Part shown: in pieces, positions 8,435 through 17,186 of the stretch
Numbering within the stretch: the first letter of the stretch is position 1
Layout of the letters: every line of letters begins with the position of its first letter
Assembly (NCBI RefSeq): GCF_002946835.1
Contig: NZ_CP026652.1
Span: 4,898,001 to 4,962,000, forward strand
Length of the DNA stretch: 64,000 bases
Reading direction: 5' to 3'
From: Streptomyces dengpaensis
Lineage (GTDB): Bacteria > Actinomycetota > Actinomycetes > Streptomycetales > Streptomycetaceae
Program-made: the position numbers and the translations under genes
Notes under the pieces: model-generated
The model's database searches: none
Seen by the model: the letters and a program-made list of their open reading frames with translations, nothing else
What the model was told of the DNA's origin: nothing

Positions 8435-9091
8435 TCACGGCCACAGCAGCTCCTTGACCCAACCGTCCTTGGTGCGGCGGTAGGCGAGGCGTACGTGCCG
8501 TCGCCGGGCGTCTCCCTGGAAGAACTCCACCTCGTCCGGGCAGAGCCGGTACAGCGTCCACGTCGGGGCCGGGGTGTCCGGCTCCCGGGCCGCCCGCTCC
8601 CACGCCGCGTCCGACGCGCGCGCCAACTCCTCCTCCGAGGACAGGACTTCGCTCTGGTGACCCACCAGCGCGGCGGCCAGCGCCCCCGTGGAGCGGGCGT
8701 GCAGATCCGCCTGGCCCTCCTCGGGCGGCGCCACGGTGACGGGGCCGCGCAGCCGGATCTGCCGCCCCTGGGCGGGCCAGTAGAAACCGAGGGCCGCGTA
8801 CGGCCGCGCCGCCAGCTGCCGTCCCTTGCGGCTCGTGGCGTGCGAGGCGAAGGCCCAGCCCTCGGCATCCGCCCCGTGCAGCATCACCGTCCGCACGTCG
8901 GGCAGCCCGTCCTCGTCCGCCGTCGCCAGCGACACCGTGTGCGGCTCGGTCTGCCCGGCCGCCACCGCCTGCGCGAACCACGCGGTGAACAGCGGCAGCG
9001 GCTCGTCCGGCGCCGCGCCCGGGTCGAAGGACGGCAGCTCCGTGTCCCACACCCGCAGCGACCTCAGCAGCTCATCAAGATCCGGTTCCAT
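8435..9091 (-). CDS. pdxH: Pyridoxamine 5'-phosphate oxidase family protein (PdxH-like)
   Basis: 218 aa. FMN-binding split-barrel fold with the PdxH signatures RTVMLHG, SRKGRQLAARP, FYWPAQGRQIRLRG and the C-terminal EVEFFQGDARRRHVRLAYRR. The length matches PdxH (about 210-220 aa), which oxidises PNP/PMP to PLP with FMN and oxygen. A PhzG-like relative acting in secondary metabolism cannot be excluded. It is convergent with the GNAT gene (17-bp gap). Confidence 0.75.
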   Translation of the reverse strand: MEPDLDELLRSLRVWDTELPSFDPGAAPDEPLPLFTAWFAQAVAAGQTEPHTVSLATADEDGLPDVRTVMLHGADAEGWAFASHATSRKGRQLAARPYAALGFYWPAQGRQIRLRGPVTVAPPEEGQADLHARSTGALAAALVGHQSEVLSSEEELARASDAAWERAAREPDTPAPTWTLYRLCPDEVEFFQGDARRRHVRLAYRRTKDGWVKELLWP

Positions 9092-9142
9092 GCCCCGAGT
9101 ATCACTCCGCGCGGCGCCTCGGTCCGCGCCGGTGCCGGGTCC

Positions 9143-9568
9143 TCAGATCGACCCGAGGTCGGCCGACACCCAGCGCTCGGGCCGCATGCGGATGACCAGC
9201 TGCTCGCCGTGGTTCTTCAGAGCGAATTCGACATAACCCTCGACCTTCTCGGCCGGCACGTACCGGGCGGTGAGCTCCCGGAGCTTCTCGACGGTCGCGG
9301 GGGCGGAGTCGATCACCGGGCCCTCCACCGACACGTACCGGATGGTGGGTTCGATCCGGTCGACCATCAACGTGAACCGGCCCGCCTCGCTGATCAGCGC
9401 GTTCTTGCGGGACTCGAGTCCGGTCATGATCCAGATGTTGCCACCGGGCTCGTACTGGTACCAGATCGGCACGGTGAGCGGGGCCCTCCCCGCCCCGGAG
9501 TCCACCGCCAGCGCGGCGACATGCGGCTCGGCCAGAAACTGCTCGCGCTCTTCATGGGACAGTGCCAT
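9143..9568 (-). CDS. PPOX-class (possibly F420-dependent) small oxidoreductase
   Basis: 141 aa with GGAGGAG before ATG 9568. Single split-barrel domain: HEEREQFLAEPHVAALAVD, PLTVPIWYQYEPGGNIWIMT, KNALISEAGRFTLMVDR. Small proteins of this shape in actinobacteria often bind F420 rather than FMN (Rv1155-like) and reduce unsaturated carbonyls or bind haem products; cofactor use is inference. It stands 55 bp downstream of the thiolase-like gene on the same strand and may be co-transcribed with it, which would place it in the regulon. Confidence 0.8.
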   Translation of the reverse strand: MALSHEEREQFLAEPHVAALAVDSGAGRAPLTVPIWYQYEPGGNIWIMTGLESRKNALISEAGRFTLMVDRIEPTIRYVSVEGPVIDSAPATVEKLRELTARYVPAEKVEGYVEFALKNHGEQLVIRMRPERWVSADLGSI

Positions 9569-9623
9569 GTCATGCTCCTCCGAGTCGTTGCTGTCCTGAC
9601 GGAGAGCACCGGCCCGGGGGTCG

Positions 9624-10802
9624 TCATTCCCGTCCCAGTACCACCGTTCCCGAGGAACAGAACCACCCGCCCGTACCCGACACGACCGCCATTCGGGGCA
9701 CCTCCCCGCCCGCCCGCCGTATCTGCCGCCGCCCCGCCTCTCCCCGCAACTGACGTACGGCCTCGACGAGCAGGAACAGTCCCCGCATACCCGGATGCTG
9801 CGCCGACAGCCCGCCCCCGTCGGTGTTCACCGGCAGCTCGCCGCCCTCCACCCGCAGCCGCCCCTTCTCCACGAACGCGCCGCCCTCCCCCTTCCCGCAG
9901 AACCCGAGATCCTCCAGCGTCACCAGCGTCATGTACGTGAAGGCGTCGTAGATCTCCGCGAAGTCGATCTCCTCGGGGCGTACGCCCGCCCGCTCGAAGG
10001 CGAGCCGCCCGCTCACCGCCGCCGGGGACACCGTGAAGTCCGGCCATGCGGACATCGTCGTGTGCGAGACGTGCTCGCCGGTGCCGAGGATCCACACCGG
10101 GCTCGTACGGCAGTCGCGTACGTACTCCTCGGCCGCGAGCAGCACCGCCGCGCCGCCGTCGGAGCGTATGCAGCAGTGCAGTCTGGTGAAGGGGTCCGCG
10201 ATCATCGGGCCGTCCAGCACCTCGTCCACCGTGATCGGGTCCCGGAACATCGCCTCGGGATTCAGCGCCGCGTTCGCCCTCGCCTGGACCGCCACCTGCG
10301 CCAACTGCTCGATGGTTGTGCCGTGTTCGTGCATGTGGCGGCGGGCGGCCATCGCGTACTTGGCGATGAGCGTGTGACCGTACGGGACCTCGAACTGGAG
10401 GGGGCCCCGGGCGCCGAAGGAGAGATTGCCGGTGCGGCGGCCCGCCTTGATGTCCGCGCGGGCCGTGGAGCCGTACGCGAGGAGTACGGCGTTCGCGTGG
10501 CCCGCCGCGATCGCGTCGGCCGCGTGCGCCGCCATGACCTCCCAGGTGGAGCCGCCGACGGAGGTGGAGTCGACCCAGGTGGGGCGCAGCCCCAGGTACT
10601 CGGCCACCTCGATGGGCGCGAGCGTGCCGAGCCCCGCCGACGCGAAACCGTCGACGACCTCCCTGCCGAGCCCCGAGTCGGCCAGCGCCCGCCGGGCCGC
10701 CTGGGCGTGCAGCGCGTATGGGGTCGTGTCGTCCACGCGGCCGCAGTCGGAGAGGGATACGCCGACCACGGCGACCTTCCGGGTTCGGGTCCCTGATCCC
10801 AT
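9624..10802 (-). CDS. Thiolase-like protein (lipid-transfer/Ltp2 type)
   Basis: 392 aa. SCP2-thiolase-like fold: N-terminal VAVVGVSLSDCGR, the active-site helix region SVGGSTWEVMAAHAADAIAA (no Cys at the nucleophile position), IYDAFTYMTLVTLEDLGFCG with the conserved Tyr, and NTDGGGLSAQHPGM near the C-terminus. Loss of the Cys with retention of IYDAFT is typical of Ltp2-like retro-aldolases that pair with DUF35 proteins. The ATG at 10802 lies 4 bp from the palindrome 10807-10821, so the message may be leaderless or the start may be a downstream GTG. A partner is offered by the DUF35 gene at 7255. Confidence 0.83.
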   Translation of the reverse strand: MGSGTRTRKVAVVGVSLSDCGRVDDTTPYALHAQAARRALADSGLGREVVDGFASAGLGTLAPIEVAEYLGLRPTWVDSTSVGGSTWEVMAAHAADAIAAGHANAVLLAYGSTARADIKAGRRTGNLSFGARGPLQFEVPYGHTLIAKYAMAARRHMHEHGTTIEQLAQVAVQARANAALNPEAMFRDPITVDEVLDGPMIADPFTRLHCCIRSDGGAAVLLAAEEYVRDCRTSPVWILGTGEHVSHTTMSAWPDFTVSPAAVSGRLAFERAGVRPEEIDFAEIYDAFTYMTLVTLEDLGFCGKGEGGAFVEKGRLRVEGGELPVNTDGGGLSAQHPGMRGLFLLVEAVRQLRGEAGRRQIRRAGGEVPRMAVVSGTGGWFCSSGTVVLGRE

Positions 10803-10806
10803 GAAT

Positions 10807-10821
10807 CTGACGGTACATCAG
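10807..10821. promoter_or_regulatory. Regulon palindrome, copy 5
   Basis: CTGACGGTACATCAG, one mismatch, 4 bp upstream of the thiolase-like start codon on the minus strand. Confidence 0.78.
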
Positions 10822-10878
10822 ATGGTTCCTGTGCGGCAGGCGTCGCCCCTCTGGGCATCCCGGCCTTCCCGCCCTAAC

Positions 10879-10893
10879 ATGACGGCCCGTCAA
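10879..10893. promoter_or_regulatory. Regulon palindrome, copy 6
   Basis: ATGACGGCCCGTCAA: the inner TGACGNNNCGTCA core is perfect and the outer C/G pair is lost. 41 bp upstream of the acyl-CoA dehydrogenase, 72 bp centre-to-centre from copy 5 in the divergent promoter. Confidence 0.72.
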
Positions 10894-10934
10894 ATCCGGA
10901 GGGAAGTCCGGAGGGGAAGGCAGGGAAGGAAGCC

Positions 10935-12200
10935 ATGGACGCCAGCTTCACCGCCGAACAGGACGAGATCCGTCGTACCCTCCGTGAGCTCCTGCACAAG
11001 CGGTGCGGGGCGGAGGAGGTACGGGCCGCCGTCGCCGGTCCCGCCGGGCACGACCCCGCCCTGTGGGCCGCCCTCGCCGACCAGCTCGGTATGCCCGGGC
11101 TCGCCCTCCCGGAGGCGTACGGCGGCGTCGGCTGCTCGGTGACCGAACTCGCCCTCGCCGGTGAGGAGACGGGGCGGACTCTCGCTCCCTCGCCGCTCCT
11201 CGCGACCGCCGTCCTCGCCGCCCCGCTGCTGCTCGCCCTCGGTACCGAGGCGCAGCGCGCCGAGCTGCTGCCCCGGATCTCCTCCGGTGCCCTGACCGCC
11301 GCCCTCGCCGTACCCGGCGCCGGGCTCGCCACCGCGCTCGCCCTGACCGGCGACAACGGCGGCGACTGGGCGGGTGGCGGGCGCGCGGGCGGCGTACAGG
11401 CGAGGCGGGACGGCGCAGGCGGTGGGGGTGCGGGGAGCGGCGGGGACGGTCGTGGTCGTGCCGGCTGGCGGCTGTACGGGCAGGTCGACCAGGTCCTCGA
11501 CGGGCACAGTGCGGGGCTGCTCGTGGTCGCCGCCCACACCGGTGGCTTCGCCCGTTCCCGCACCCTGCTGTTCCTGGTGACGGGGGACGCCGCCGGGCTC
11601 GTCCGCGTACGGCAGACCGCCCTCGACGCCACCCGGCCGCAGGCGCGGCTTGAACTGCGGAACGTAGAAGCTGAGTTGCTCGGCGAGGACGGTGCGGACG
11701 GTGCGGACGGGGCGGGCCGTTCGGGCGGGACGGACGTGCTGGGCGCCCTCGCCGCCGTCGGGGACACGGCCGCCGCCGTGCTCGCCGCGGAAGCCGTGGG
11801 CGCCGCCGACCGCGCCCTGGAGCGGACGGTGGAGTACGTGCGGCAGCGCGAGCAGTTCGGCCGGGCGATCGGGTCCTTTCAGGCGGTCAAGCACCGGCTG
11901 GCGGACGTGTACGTGGCGGTGCAGGCGGCGCGCTCGGCCGCGTACTACGCGGCGTGGGCGACCGCGCACGGGGAGAAGGCGGGCGGACTCGCGCTCGCCC
12001 AGGCACTGGAGGCGCTCCGGACGGCTGCCGCCGAGGGCATCCAGCTGCACGGTGGCATCGGGTTCACCTGGGAACACGAGGCCCACCTGTACTTCAAGCG
12101 CGCCGCCGGCGACGAGCTGCTGTTCGGGCCGGTGCACCGGCTGCGGGCGCACGCGGCCCACATGGCGCGGCTCTTCGAGCAGAAGGAGGTGGCCGTCTGA
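10935..12200 (+). CDS. Acyl-CoA dehydrogenase family protein
   Basis: 421 aa. ACAD fold: N-terminal helices (FTAEQDEIRRTLRELLHKR), LALPEAYGGVGCSVTELALA, and C-terminal REQFGRAIGSFQAVKHRLAD and LHGGIGFTWEHEAHLYFKRA. That end motif is typical of the FadE subunits that form alpha2beta2 dehydrogenases on bulky CoA esters such as steroid side chains. A Gly-rich, low-complexity insertion of about 30 residues (near residues 150-185) replaces part of the middle beta domain and may disturb FAD contacts. Its stop overlaps the following F420-type gene. The palindrome upstream places it in the regulon. Confidence 0.85.
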   Translation: MDASFTAEQDEIRRTLRELLHKRCGAEEVRAAVAGPAGHDPALWAALADQLGMPGLALPEAYGGVGCSVTELALAGEETGRTLAPSPLLATAVLAAPLLLALGTEAQRAELLPRISSGALTAALAVPGAGLATALALTGDNGGDWAGGGRAGGVQARRDGAGGGGAGSGGDGRGRAGWRLYGQVDQVLDGHSAGLLVVAAHTGGFARSRTLLFLVTGDAAGLVRVRQTALDATRPQARLELRNVEAELLGEDGADGADGAGRSGGTDVLGALAAVGDTAAAVLAAEAVGAADRALERTVEYVRQREQFGRAIGSFQAVKHRLADVYVAVQAARSAAYYAAWATAHGEKAGGLALAQALEALRTAAAEGIQLHGGIGFTWEHEAHLYFKRAAGDELLFGPVHRLRAHAAHMARLFEQKEVAV

Positions 12201-12673
12201 TGGTCATCGGTGTGCGGGCGGTGCGGAAGGTGTCCTCGACCCGGGGGTTCGCCCTGGTCGCCCCGCATGTGATCCCCGCGCTCGACCGGGCCGTACACCG
12301 GCTCACCCGCGGCAAGGCGCTGCTCAGCGCGCTGATGCTGCCGGGGGTGATCCTCACCGCGACCGGGGCGAGGAGCGGCCTTTCCCGGCGTACGCCCCTC
12401 GCCTGCATGCCCGAGGAGGGCGGGCGCGGCTGGATCCTCGTCGGCTCCAACTTCGGCCGTACGGACCACCCCGCCTGGACCGCCAACCTCCTGGCCCATC
12501 CCGACGCCGAGATCAGCCGGAAGGGCGAGGACATCCCCGTAACCGCTCATCTGCTTCAGGGGGAGGAACGGGACGCGGCGTGGAAGGCGGTACTGGCCTT
12601 CTGGCCGCCGTACGCCACGTATCAGGCGCGGGTCGACCGGGAGATCCGGCTGTTCCGGCTCGTACGGCGCTGA
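12200..12673 (+). CDS. Deazaflavin (F420)-dependent nitroreductase-family protein (Ddn-like)
   Basis: 157 aa; ATG 12200 overlaps the dehydrogenase stop. Split-barrel DDN family: ILTATGARSGLSRRTPLACM, GWILVGSNFGRTDHPAWTANL, then FWPPYATYQARVDREIRLFR. Members use reduced F420 to reduce quinones or enones. Pairing with an acyl-CoA dehydrogenase suggests a step on an unsaturated or quinoid intermediate (inference). A strong hairpin follows. Confidence 0.85.
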   Translation: MVIGVRAVRKVSSTRGFALVAPHVIPALDRAVHRLTRGKALLSALMLPGVILTATGARSGLSRRTPLACMPEEGGRGWILVGSNFGRTDHPAWTANLLAHPDAEISRKGEDIPVTAHLLQGEERDAAWKAVLAFWPPYATYQARVDREIRLFRLVRR

Positions 12674-12720
12674 TCGCAGCGGGAACCCTCCGCTGCCGGG
12701 AAACTGTCTCCACAGCGCAG

Positions 12721-12753
12721 CAGGCGGCAGTCCACATGGTGAACTGCCGCCTG
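12721..12753. terminator. Bidirectional hairpin terminator
   Basis: Perfect 11-bp stem (CAGGCGGCAGT / ACTGCCGCCTG) with an 11-base loop, between the convergent Ddn-like and TetR genes. No T-run, as is common in Streptomyces. Confidence 0.75.
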
Positions 12754-12798
12754 CATGACAGGAGTTGGGTGTGCGAGAAGTAAAAGGGGAAGAGGGCG

Positions 12799-13446
12799 TT
12801 ACCTGGTCGGCTTCTTGCCCGTCACGCCGAGGTACACCAACAGCGCGAGATTCGGCTTGAGTTCAGCCTGCTTGACGCCCCACGTCTGGAAGCCCTTCTG
12901 GTGCGAGGCCACCGCCGCGAGCATGGCGACAAGGGAACCGGCCATGGCCGCCGGGTTCACGTCCTTGTCGACCTTGCCCTTGGACTGGAGGTCGGCGACC
13001 GAGTCCGAAAGGGAGTTGTTCACGGAGTTCAGAATCTTCATACGGAGCTTGTAGAACCGTTTGTCGCCCTCGGCGGCGCCCAGATCGACGACCCGGAGGA
13101 TCGCGTCATTCTTGCGCCAGAACTCCAGGAAGCCGTCGACGAGTTCCTGGGCGGTCTGCCAACCGGCCTTGCCGACCCAGGACCGCCCTTCGAGCAACTG
13201 GGTCAACCCCGCGCCCTCCGCGGCCATTTGCTCGGCGATCTCCAGGACGGCGCCTTCGACGTCCGGGAAGTACTGGTAGAAGGTCGCGGGTGAAGTCCCC
13301 GCCTTCCGGGCGACATCAATGACTTTGACGTCCCGGTAGGGCGAAGAGCTGAGCATCTCGCTGAGGCAGTCGAGCAGCTTCTGCCGGGTCGCCTGCCCTC
13401 GTCGTCCGGCCACGCGGCCGTCGACGGTACGCACTTGTCCTGTCAT
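12799..13446 (-). CDS. TetR family transcriptional regulator, candidate regulator of the CTGACGNNNCGTCAG regulon
   Basis: 215 aa. N-terminal TetR helix-turn-helix (ATRQKLLDCLSEML, VIDVARKAGTSPATFYQYFP, about residues 20-60), then an all-helical ligand domain. It is the only TetR gene in the window. It lies inside the catabolic region, convergent with the dehydrogenase/Ddn unit. A degenerate palindrome (13440-13454) covers its own start codon, which would allow autoregulation. The 15-bp palindromes fit a TetR dimer site in size and symmetry. The ligand would be expected to be a pathway acyl-CoA or acid (inference). Confidence 0.85.
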   Translation of the reverse strand: MTGQVRTVDGRVAGRRGQATRQKLLDCLSEMLSSSPYRDVKVIDVARKAGTSPATFYQYFPDVEGAVLEIAEQMAAEGAGLTQLLEGRSWVGKAGWQTAQELVDGFLEFWRKNDAILRVVDLGAAEGDKRFYKLRMKILNSVNNSLSDSVADLQSKGKVDKDVNPAAMAGSLVAMLAAVASHQKGFQTWGVKQAELKPNLALLVYLGVTGKKPTR

Positions 13447-13454
13447 GCCGTCAG
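13440..13454. promoter_or_regulatory. Degenerate regulon palindrome over the TetR start codon
   Basis: CTGTCATGCCGTCAG: the right arm is perfect, the left arm has two mismatches. It spans the TetR ATG (13444-13446 on the minus strand), a plausible weak autoregulatory operator. Confidence 0.5.
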
Positions 13455-13651
13455 CTTACCGAGGGGTGATCGGAGCGCGATTCGGCCGACTGCAAATGGG
13501 GTGCGGCCGTGCGAAAGGCCCGGAAGAAGTGGGGGGAACAGGAGCGAAGAAAGGGCGAAGAAGAGACGAAGAGGGGCGCGGGTGAAGCGTGGGCCGCGGT
13601 ACGCGGAGCGTGGCCGTCGTACGCGGGTGCCCGGCGCGCTCGCGGCGTAAG

Positions 13652-13667
13652 CCACCGCGCGCGGTGG
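13652..13667. promoter_or_regulatory. 16-bp perfect palindrome upstream of the VOC gene
   Basis: CCACCGCGCGCGGTGG, 24 bp before the VOC start. It could be an operator or a chance GC palindrome; it is unrelated to the regulon motif. Confidence 0.35.
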
Positions 13668-13691
13668 ATGAAACACCATTAGCTTGGCCGT

Positions 13692-14399
13692 ATGGCCGTA
13701 TTCACCGAAGGCGCCCCTTGCTGGGTCGACGCACAGCTCCCCGACGTGGACGCGGGCAAGCGCTTCTACGGCGAGCTCTTCGGCTGGACCTTCGCGAAGG
13801 GGTACGGCCCCTCCGGTCTGGCCTACCTCGGCGGCGAGCCCGTCGCCGGGCTCACGCCCAAGACGGACGGCCGGATGCCCACCGTATGGACGGTGTACTT
13901 CGCGACGCCCGACGCCACCGCACTCGCCCGGCGGATCACGGACGCGGGCGGGCAGCTCATCACGACACCCGAGCCGTTGGACTCCCTGGGCACGATGGCC
14001 CTCGCGGCCGACCCGGAGGGCGCCGTCTTCGGCCTCTGGCAGGCCGACACCCTCTCCGGCTTCGGCAAACGGCACGAGCGGGGCACCTTCTGCTGGGCCG
14101 AGCTGTACGCACGGGACACGATGACCGTGGACCGGTTCTACGGCTCCCTCTTCCACGACGCCCTCTTCGGCCCCGACGCGTCCCCCGACTTCGGTCGCGC
14201 GCTGGTCTCCAGCGTCTTCCTGGCCGAGATGCCGCCGCACTTCCTCGTCCATTTCGGCGTCGAGGACTGCGACGAGGTAATCGGTACGGTGAATCGGCTC
14301 GGCGGCCGGATCCAGGCGACACCCTTCGACACGTCGTACGGACGGGTGGCCGTGGTCACGGACAATCAGGGGGCGTCGTTCGCCGTACTCCAGCGGTGA
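13692..14399 (+). CDS. VOC superfamily protein, two domains
   Basis: 235 aa with two tandem vicinal-oxygen-chelate (glyoxalase/bleomycin-resistance fold) modules: APCWVDAQLPDVDAGKRFYG at the start and GTFCWAELYARDTMTVDRFY near residue 131. Each ends with a metal-site-like DPEGAVFGLWQ or DNQGASFAVLQ strand. Two-module proteins of this size are common in Streptomyces and mostly uncharacterised (hydroxylase-like or binding proteins). No ribosome site is visible, so the message may be leaderless. It is followed by a tandem repeat and small hairpin, then afsK. Confidence 0.82.
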   Translation: MAVFTEGAPCWVDAQLPDVDAGKRFYGELFGWTFAKGYGPSGLAYLGGEPVAGLTPKTDGRMPTVWTVYFATPDATALARRITDAGGQLITTPEPLDSLGTMALAADPEGAVFGLWQADTLSGFGKRHERGTFCWAELYARDTMTVDRFYGSLFHDALFGPDASPDFGRALVSSVFLAEMPPHFLVHFGVEDCDEVIGTVNRLGGRIQATPFDTSYGRVAVVTDNQGASFAVLQR

Positions 14400-14403
14400 G
14401 ACG

Positions 14404-14458
14404 GGGACTTCGGCGGTGACACGTGGGACTTCGGCGGTGAAGCGGGGCTTTTTGCCCC
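14404..14458. repeat. 16-bp direct repeat and small hairpin after the VOC gene
   Basis: GGGACTTCGGCGGTGA occurs at 14404-14419 and 14425-14440. It is followed by GGGGC-TTTTT-GCCCC (14444-14458), a short terminator-like hairpin. Confidence 0.55.
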
Positions 14459-14609
14459 GAGACACCCCGATCCGCCCCCGAGTTCGCAACCTGTGGCTCC
14501 GCCAGGAAGAATCGGGGTGCGTGCCGCCATGGCGGTGCGGTGGTGAGACGCTGCACGGGGTCGCGTTCACATGTGGATGACGCGGCCCGTACGGGGAGGT
14601 GGCAGGCAA

Positions 14610-16937
14610 GTGGTGGATCAGCTGACGCAACACGATCCGCGGCGGATCGGGCCGTTCGAGGTGCTGGGGCGGCTGGGTGCCGGCGGCATGGGGCTGGTCT
14701 ATCTCGCGCGCTCGGCGTCCGGCCGGCGCGTGGCGATCAAGACGGTCAGGACGGAACTCGCCGAGGACCAGCTGTTCCGGGTCCGCTTCACACGGGAGGT
14801 GGAGGCCGCGCGGGCGGTCTCCGGCTTCTACACGGCGGCGGTGGTCGACGCCGACCCCCGCGCGGCCGTGCCGTGGCTGGCCACCGCGTACGTGCCCGCG
14901 CCCTCGCTCGAGGAAATAGTGAACGAGTGCGGGCCGCTCCCGGCCCAGGCGGTGCGCTGGCTGGCGGCAGGCGTCGCGGAGGCGCTGCAGTCCATCCACG
15001 GCGCCGGGCTCGTCCACCGCGACCTGAAGCCGTCGAACGTGCTGGTCGTCGAGGACGGGCCGCGGGTCATCGACTTCGGTATCGCGTCCGGCGTCTCGAA
15101 CACCCGTTTGACCATGACGAACGTCGCCGTCGGTACGCCCGCGTACATGTCACCCGAGCAGGCGAAGGACTCGCGCAGCGTGACCGGCGCGAGCGACGTC
15201 TTCTCGCTCGGCTCGATGCTCGTCTTCGCCGCCACGGGGCACGCGCCCTTCCATGGGGCCAACCCCGTCGAGACGGTCTTCATGCTGCTCAGGGAGGGCC
15301 CGGACCTGTCGGGGCTGCCCGACGAGCTCAGGCCGCTGATCGAGTCCTGCATGCAGATGGGGGCGACGGGCCGTCCCAACCCGGCCGACCTCCAGGCCCA
15401 GCTGGCACCGCACCTCTTCGGCTCCGGTTCCGACGACAGCGGTACGGCGTCGGCGTGGCTCCCCGAGCGGGCGGTGGCCCTGATCGAGGCGCGCCGCGGC
15501 GGCCGTCCGCCCGTGAAGCCGCAGACGGGGAGCCGTAGCGGCGGGGGGCGCGCGGTCGTGCCTCCGCCTCCCTCGCACGCCCCCGTGCCCGTAGGGGCGC
15601 CCGACAGCGGTCCCGTACGCCTCGCGGGCGCGCAGGTGCCCATCGGCCCCGGCCCGCGCGTCGCGGACGCCCGCGCGGCCGCCGTGAAGGCGCCTCCTCC
15701 GGAAGCCGGGCTCGCGGCGTCCTGGTCCCGGCCGCGCCCCGGCGTGAACGGCGCGGACCCCGCGCCCGCCGCACCCACGGTCGCGCCCCCCATGCCCGAC
15801 TCGCCCTCCGGCTGGCGTCCCTGGCGCTTCCGTATGTCGAACGATGTCTGGGGTACGCCCTCGGTCGCCGACGACCTGGTCTACGTCACCTCCTTCGAGG
15901 TCCACGCCCTCGATGTCGCGACCGGCCGGCGCCGCTTCAAGACGCGGGACGTGGCCTGGTCGATGGCGGTCGCGGACGGCCGTATCCACGCTTCCGACGG
16001 GCCGACGCTCTTCGCGCTGGACGCAAGGGAGGGAGCGGACCTCTGGCGGCTCTCGACGGACGCCTGGGTGTATTCGTTGAAAGCCGGGCACGGGACGGTT
16101 GTCACCGGCACGCGCGGCGGCGGCGTACAGGCCTGGGAGGCCTCCAACGGCCAGAAACTCTGGGAGATCACCGGCGCCCAGACCGACTTCGAGTCCCCGG
16201 AGGCCGGGCCCGCCCTGCACGACGGCACGGTGTACGTCTGGAAGGACGCCCGCCTGCGCGCCCTGGAGGCCCGTACCGGCGAGGAGCGCTGGTCGTACCC
16301 GATCGGCGACGCGGCGTCGTGCGGGGGAGTGCCGGTGTGGATCGCGTCGGCTCCCGACGGATACGTGTACGTCACCGCGGGCACCCGGGTCCTGGCCATC
16401 GACGTGGCCAGCGGCCATGTCCGCTGGCACTTCGAGGCACCCGCCGTCTTCCTCTGTCCGCCCACCTTCGCGCCGGGCCCGGCGGTGACGGGCGGCGGCG
16501 TGTATCTCGCCGACTACCTCGGCACGGTCTACGCCCTCGACGCCACCGACGGCCGCGACCGCTGGCGCATCGCCACCGAGTCCCGCGCCTCGGTCGAGCC
16601 GGTGCTGGTGGCCGCCGGGCACGTGCACGTCGGCAGCGGCAAGGGGCTGTACACGCTGGACGCGGTCACCGGTACGCCGAAGTGGCGGTTCCAGGCCGGG
16701 GGTGACCTCGTGGGCGCCCCGGCCGTGGCCGACGGCCGCATCCACTTCGGGTCCACCGACCACCTCCTCTACACCCTCAAAGCCGACGACGGGCGACTGC
16801 GCTGGAAGCTCGCCACGGGTGGCGAGATCACCGGCGCCCCGGTGGTCAAGGACGGCGTCGTGTACGCCTGCAGCAAGGACCGCTGCGTGTACGCGCTGGA
16901 CGCGGAGAAGGGAACGGGGACGGCACGGACGACGTGA
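14610..16937 (+). CDS. afsK: AfsK serine/threonine protein kinase with PQQ-like beta-propeller
   Basis: 775 aa from GTG 14610, with GGGGAGG 10 bp upstream. Kinase domain: P-loop LGAGGMG, Lys44 in VAIKTV, catalytic HRDLKPSN (Asp138), [18 protein letters not shown] Pro/Ala-rich linker (about 290-410) leads to a C-terminal seven-bladed PQQ-like repeat domain ([16 protein letters not shown], repeated GxVYALDxxTGxxxW blades). The N-terminal half is almost identical to what I recall of S. coelicolor AfsK, the membrane-associated kinase that phosphorylates AfsR and links growth to antibiotic production. It has no membrane segment of its own. afsR and afsS lie 5.4 kb downstream instead of next door. 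Confidence 0.93.
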   Translation: MVDQLTQHDPRRIGPFEVLGRLGAGGMGLVYLARSASGRRVAIKTVRTELAEDQLFRVRFTREVEAARAVSGFYTAAVVDADPRAAVPWLATAYVPAPSLEEIVNECGPLPAQAVRWLAAGVAEALQSIHGAGLVHRDLKPSNVLVVEDGPRVIDFGIASGVSNTRLTMTNVAVGTPAYMSPEQAKDSRSVTGASDVFSLGSMLVFAATGHAPFHGANPVETVFMLLREGPDLSGLPDELRPLIESCMQMGATGRPNPADLQAQLAPHLFGSGSDDSGTASAWLPERAVALIEARRGGRPPVKPQTGSRSGGGRAVVPPPPSHAPVPVGAPDSGPVRLAGAQVPIGPGPRVADARAAAVKAPPPEAGLAASWSRPRPGVNGADPAPAAPTVAPPMPDSPSGWRPWRFRMSNDVWGTPSVADDLVYVTSFEVHALDVATGRRRFKTRDVAWSMAVADGRIHASDGPTLFALDAREGADLWRLSTDAWVYSLKAGHGTVVTGTRGGGVQAWEASNGQKLWEITGAQTDFESPEAGPALHDGTVYVWKDARLRALEARTGEERWSYPIGDAASCGGVPVWIASAPDGYVYVTAGTRVLAIDVASGHVRWHFEAPAVFLCPPTFAPGPAVTGGGVYLADYLGTVYALDATDGRDRWRIATESRASVEPVLVAAGHVHVGSGKGLYTLDAVTGTPKWRFQAGGDLVGAPAVADGRIHFGSTDHLLYTLKADDGRLRWKLATGGEITGAPVVKDGVVYACSKDRCVYALDAEKGTGTARTT

Positions 16938-16985
16938 GATTCTCAGCCCGTCCGGCGCCTCCCCATCCCCGGGCGGCGAAGGTTT

Positions 16986-17095
16986 CAGCCCGTCCGGCGT
17001 TCGAGGACGAGGCCGTCCAGGCCGAAGCGGGGGTCTGGGGGCGGCAGCCCCCAGGGACGATGGGGGTCCCCCCGCTCTGGGGGTACCTCCCAGGC
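16986..17095. repeat. Interspersed GC-rich repeat, copy B
   Basis: Second copy of the repeat at 5107-5217, here after afsK and before the convergent enoyl-CoA hydratase gene. A truncated extra start of the unit (CAGCCCGTCCGGCGCC) precedes it at about 16945. Confidence 0.85.
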
Positions 17096-17186
17096 TCTGG
17101 TCGCCTCGGTGGACGCATGCGACCTCGGCCCGAAGGCCACACCGGCGAGTTGAGAGGCGGAGGAGCGGGCCGGGGAGGGGGCCGGA

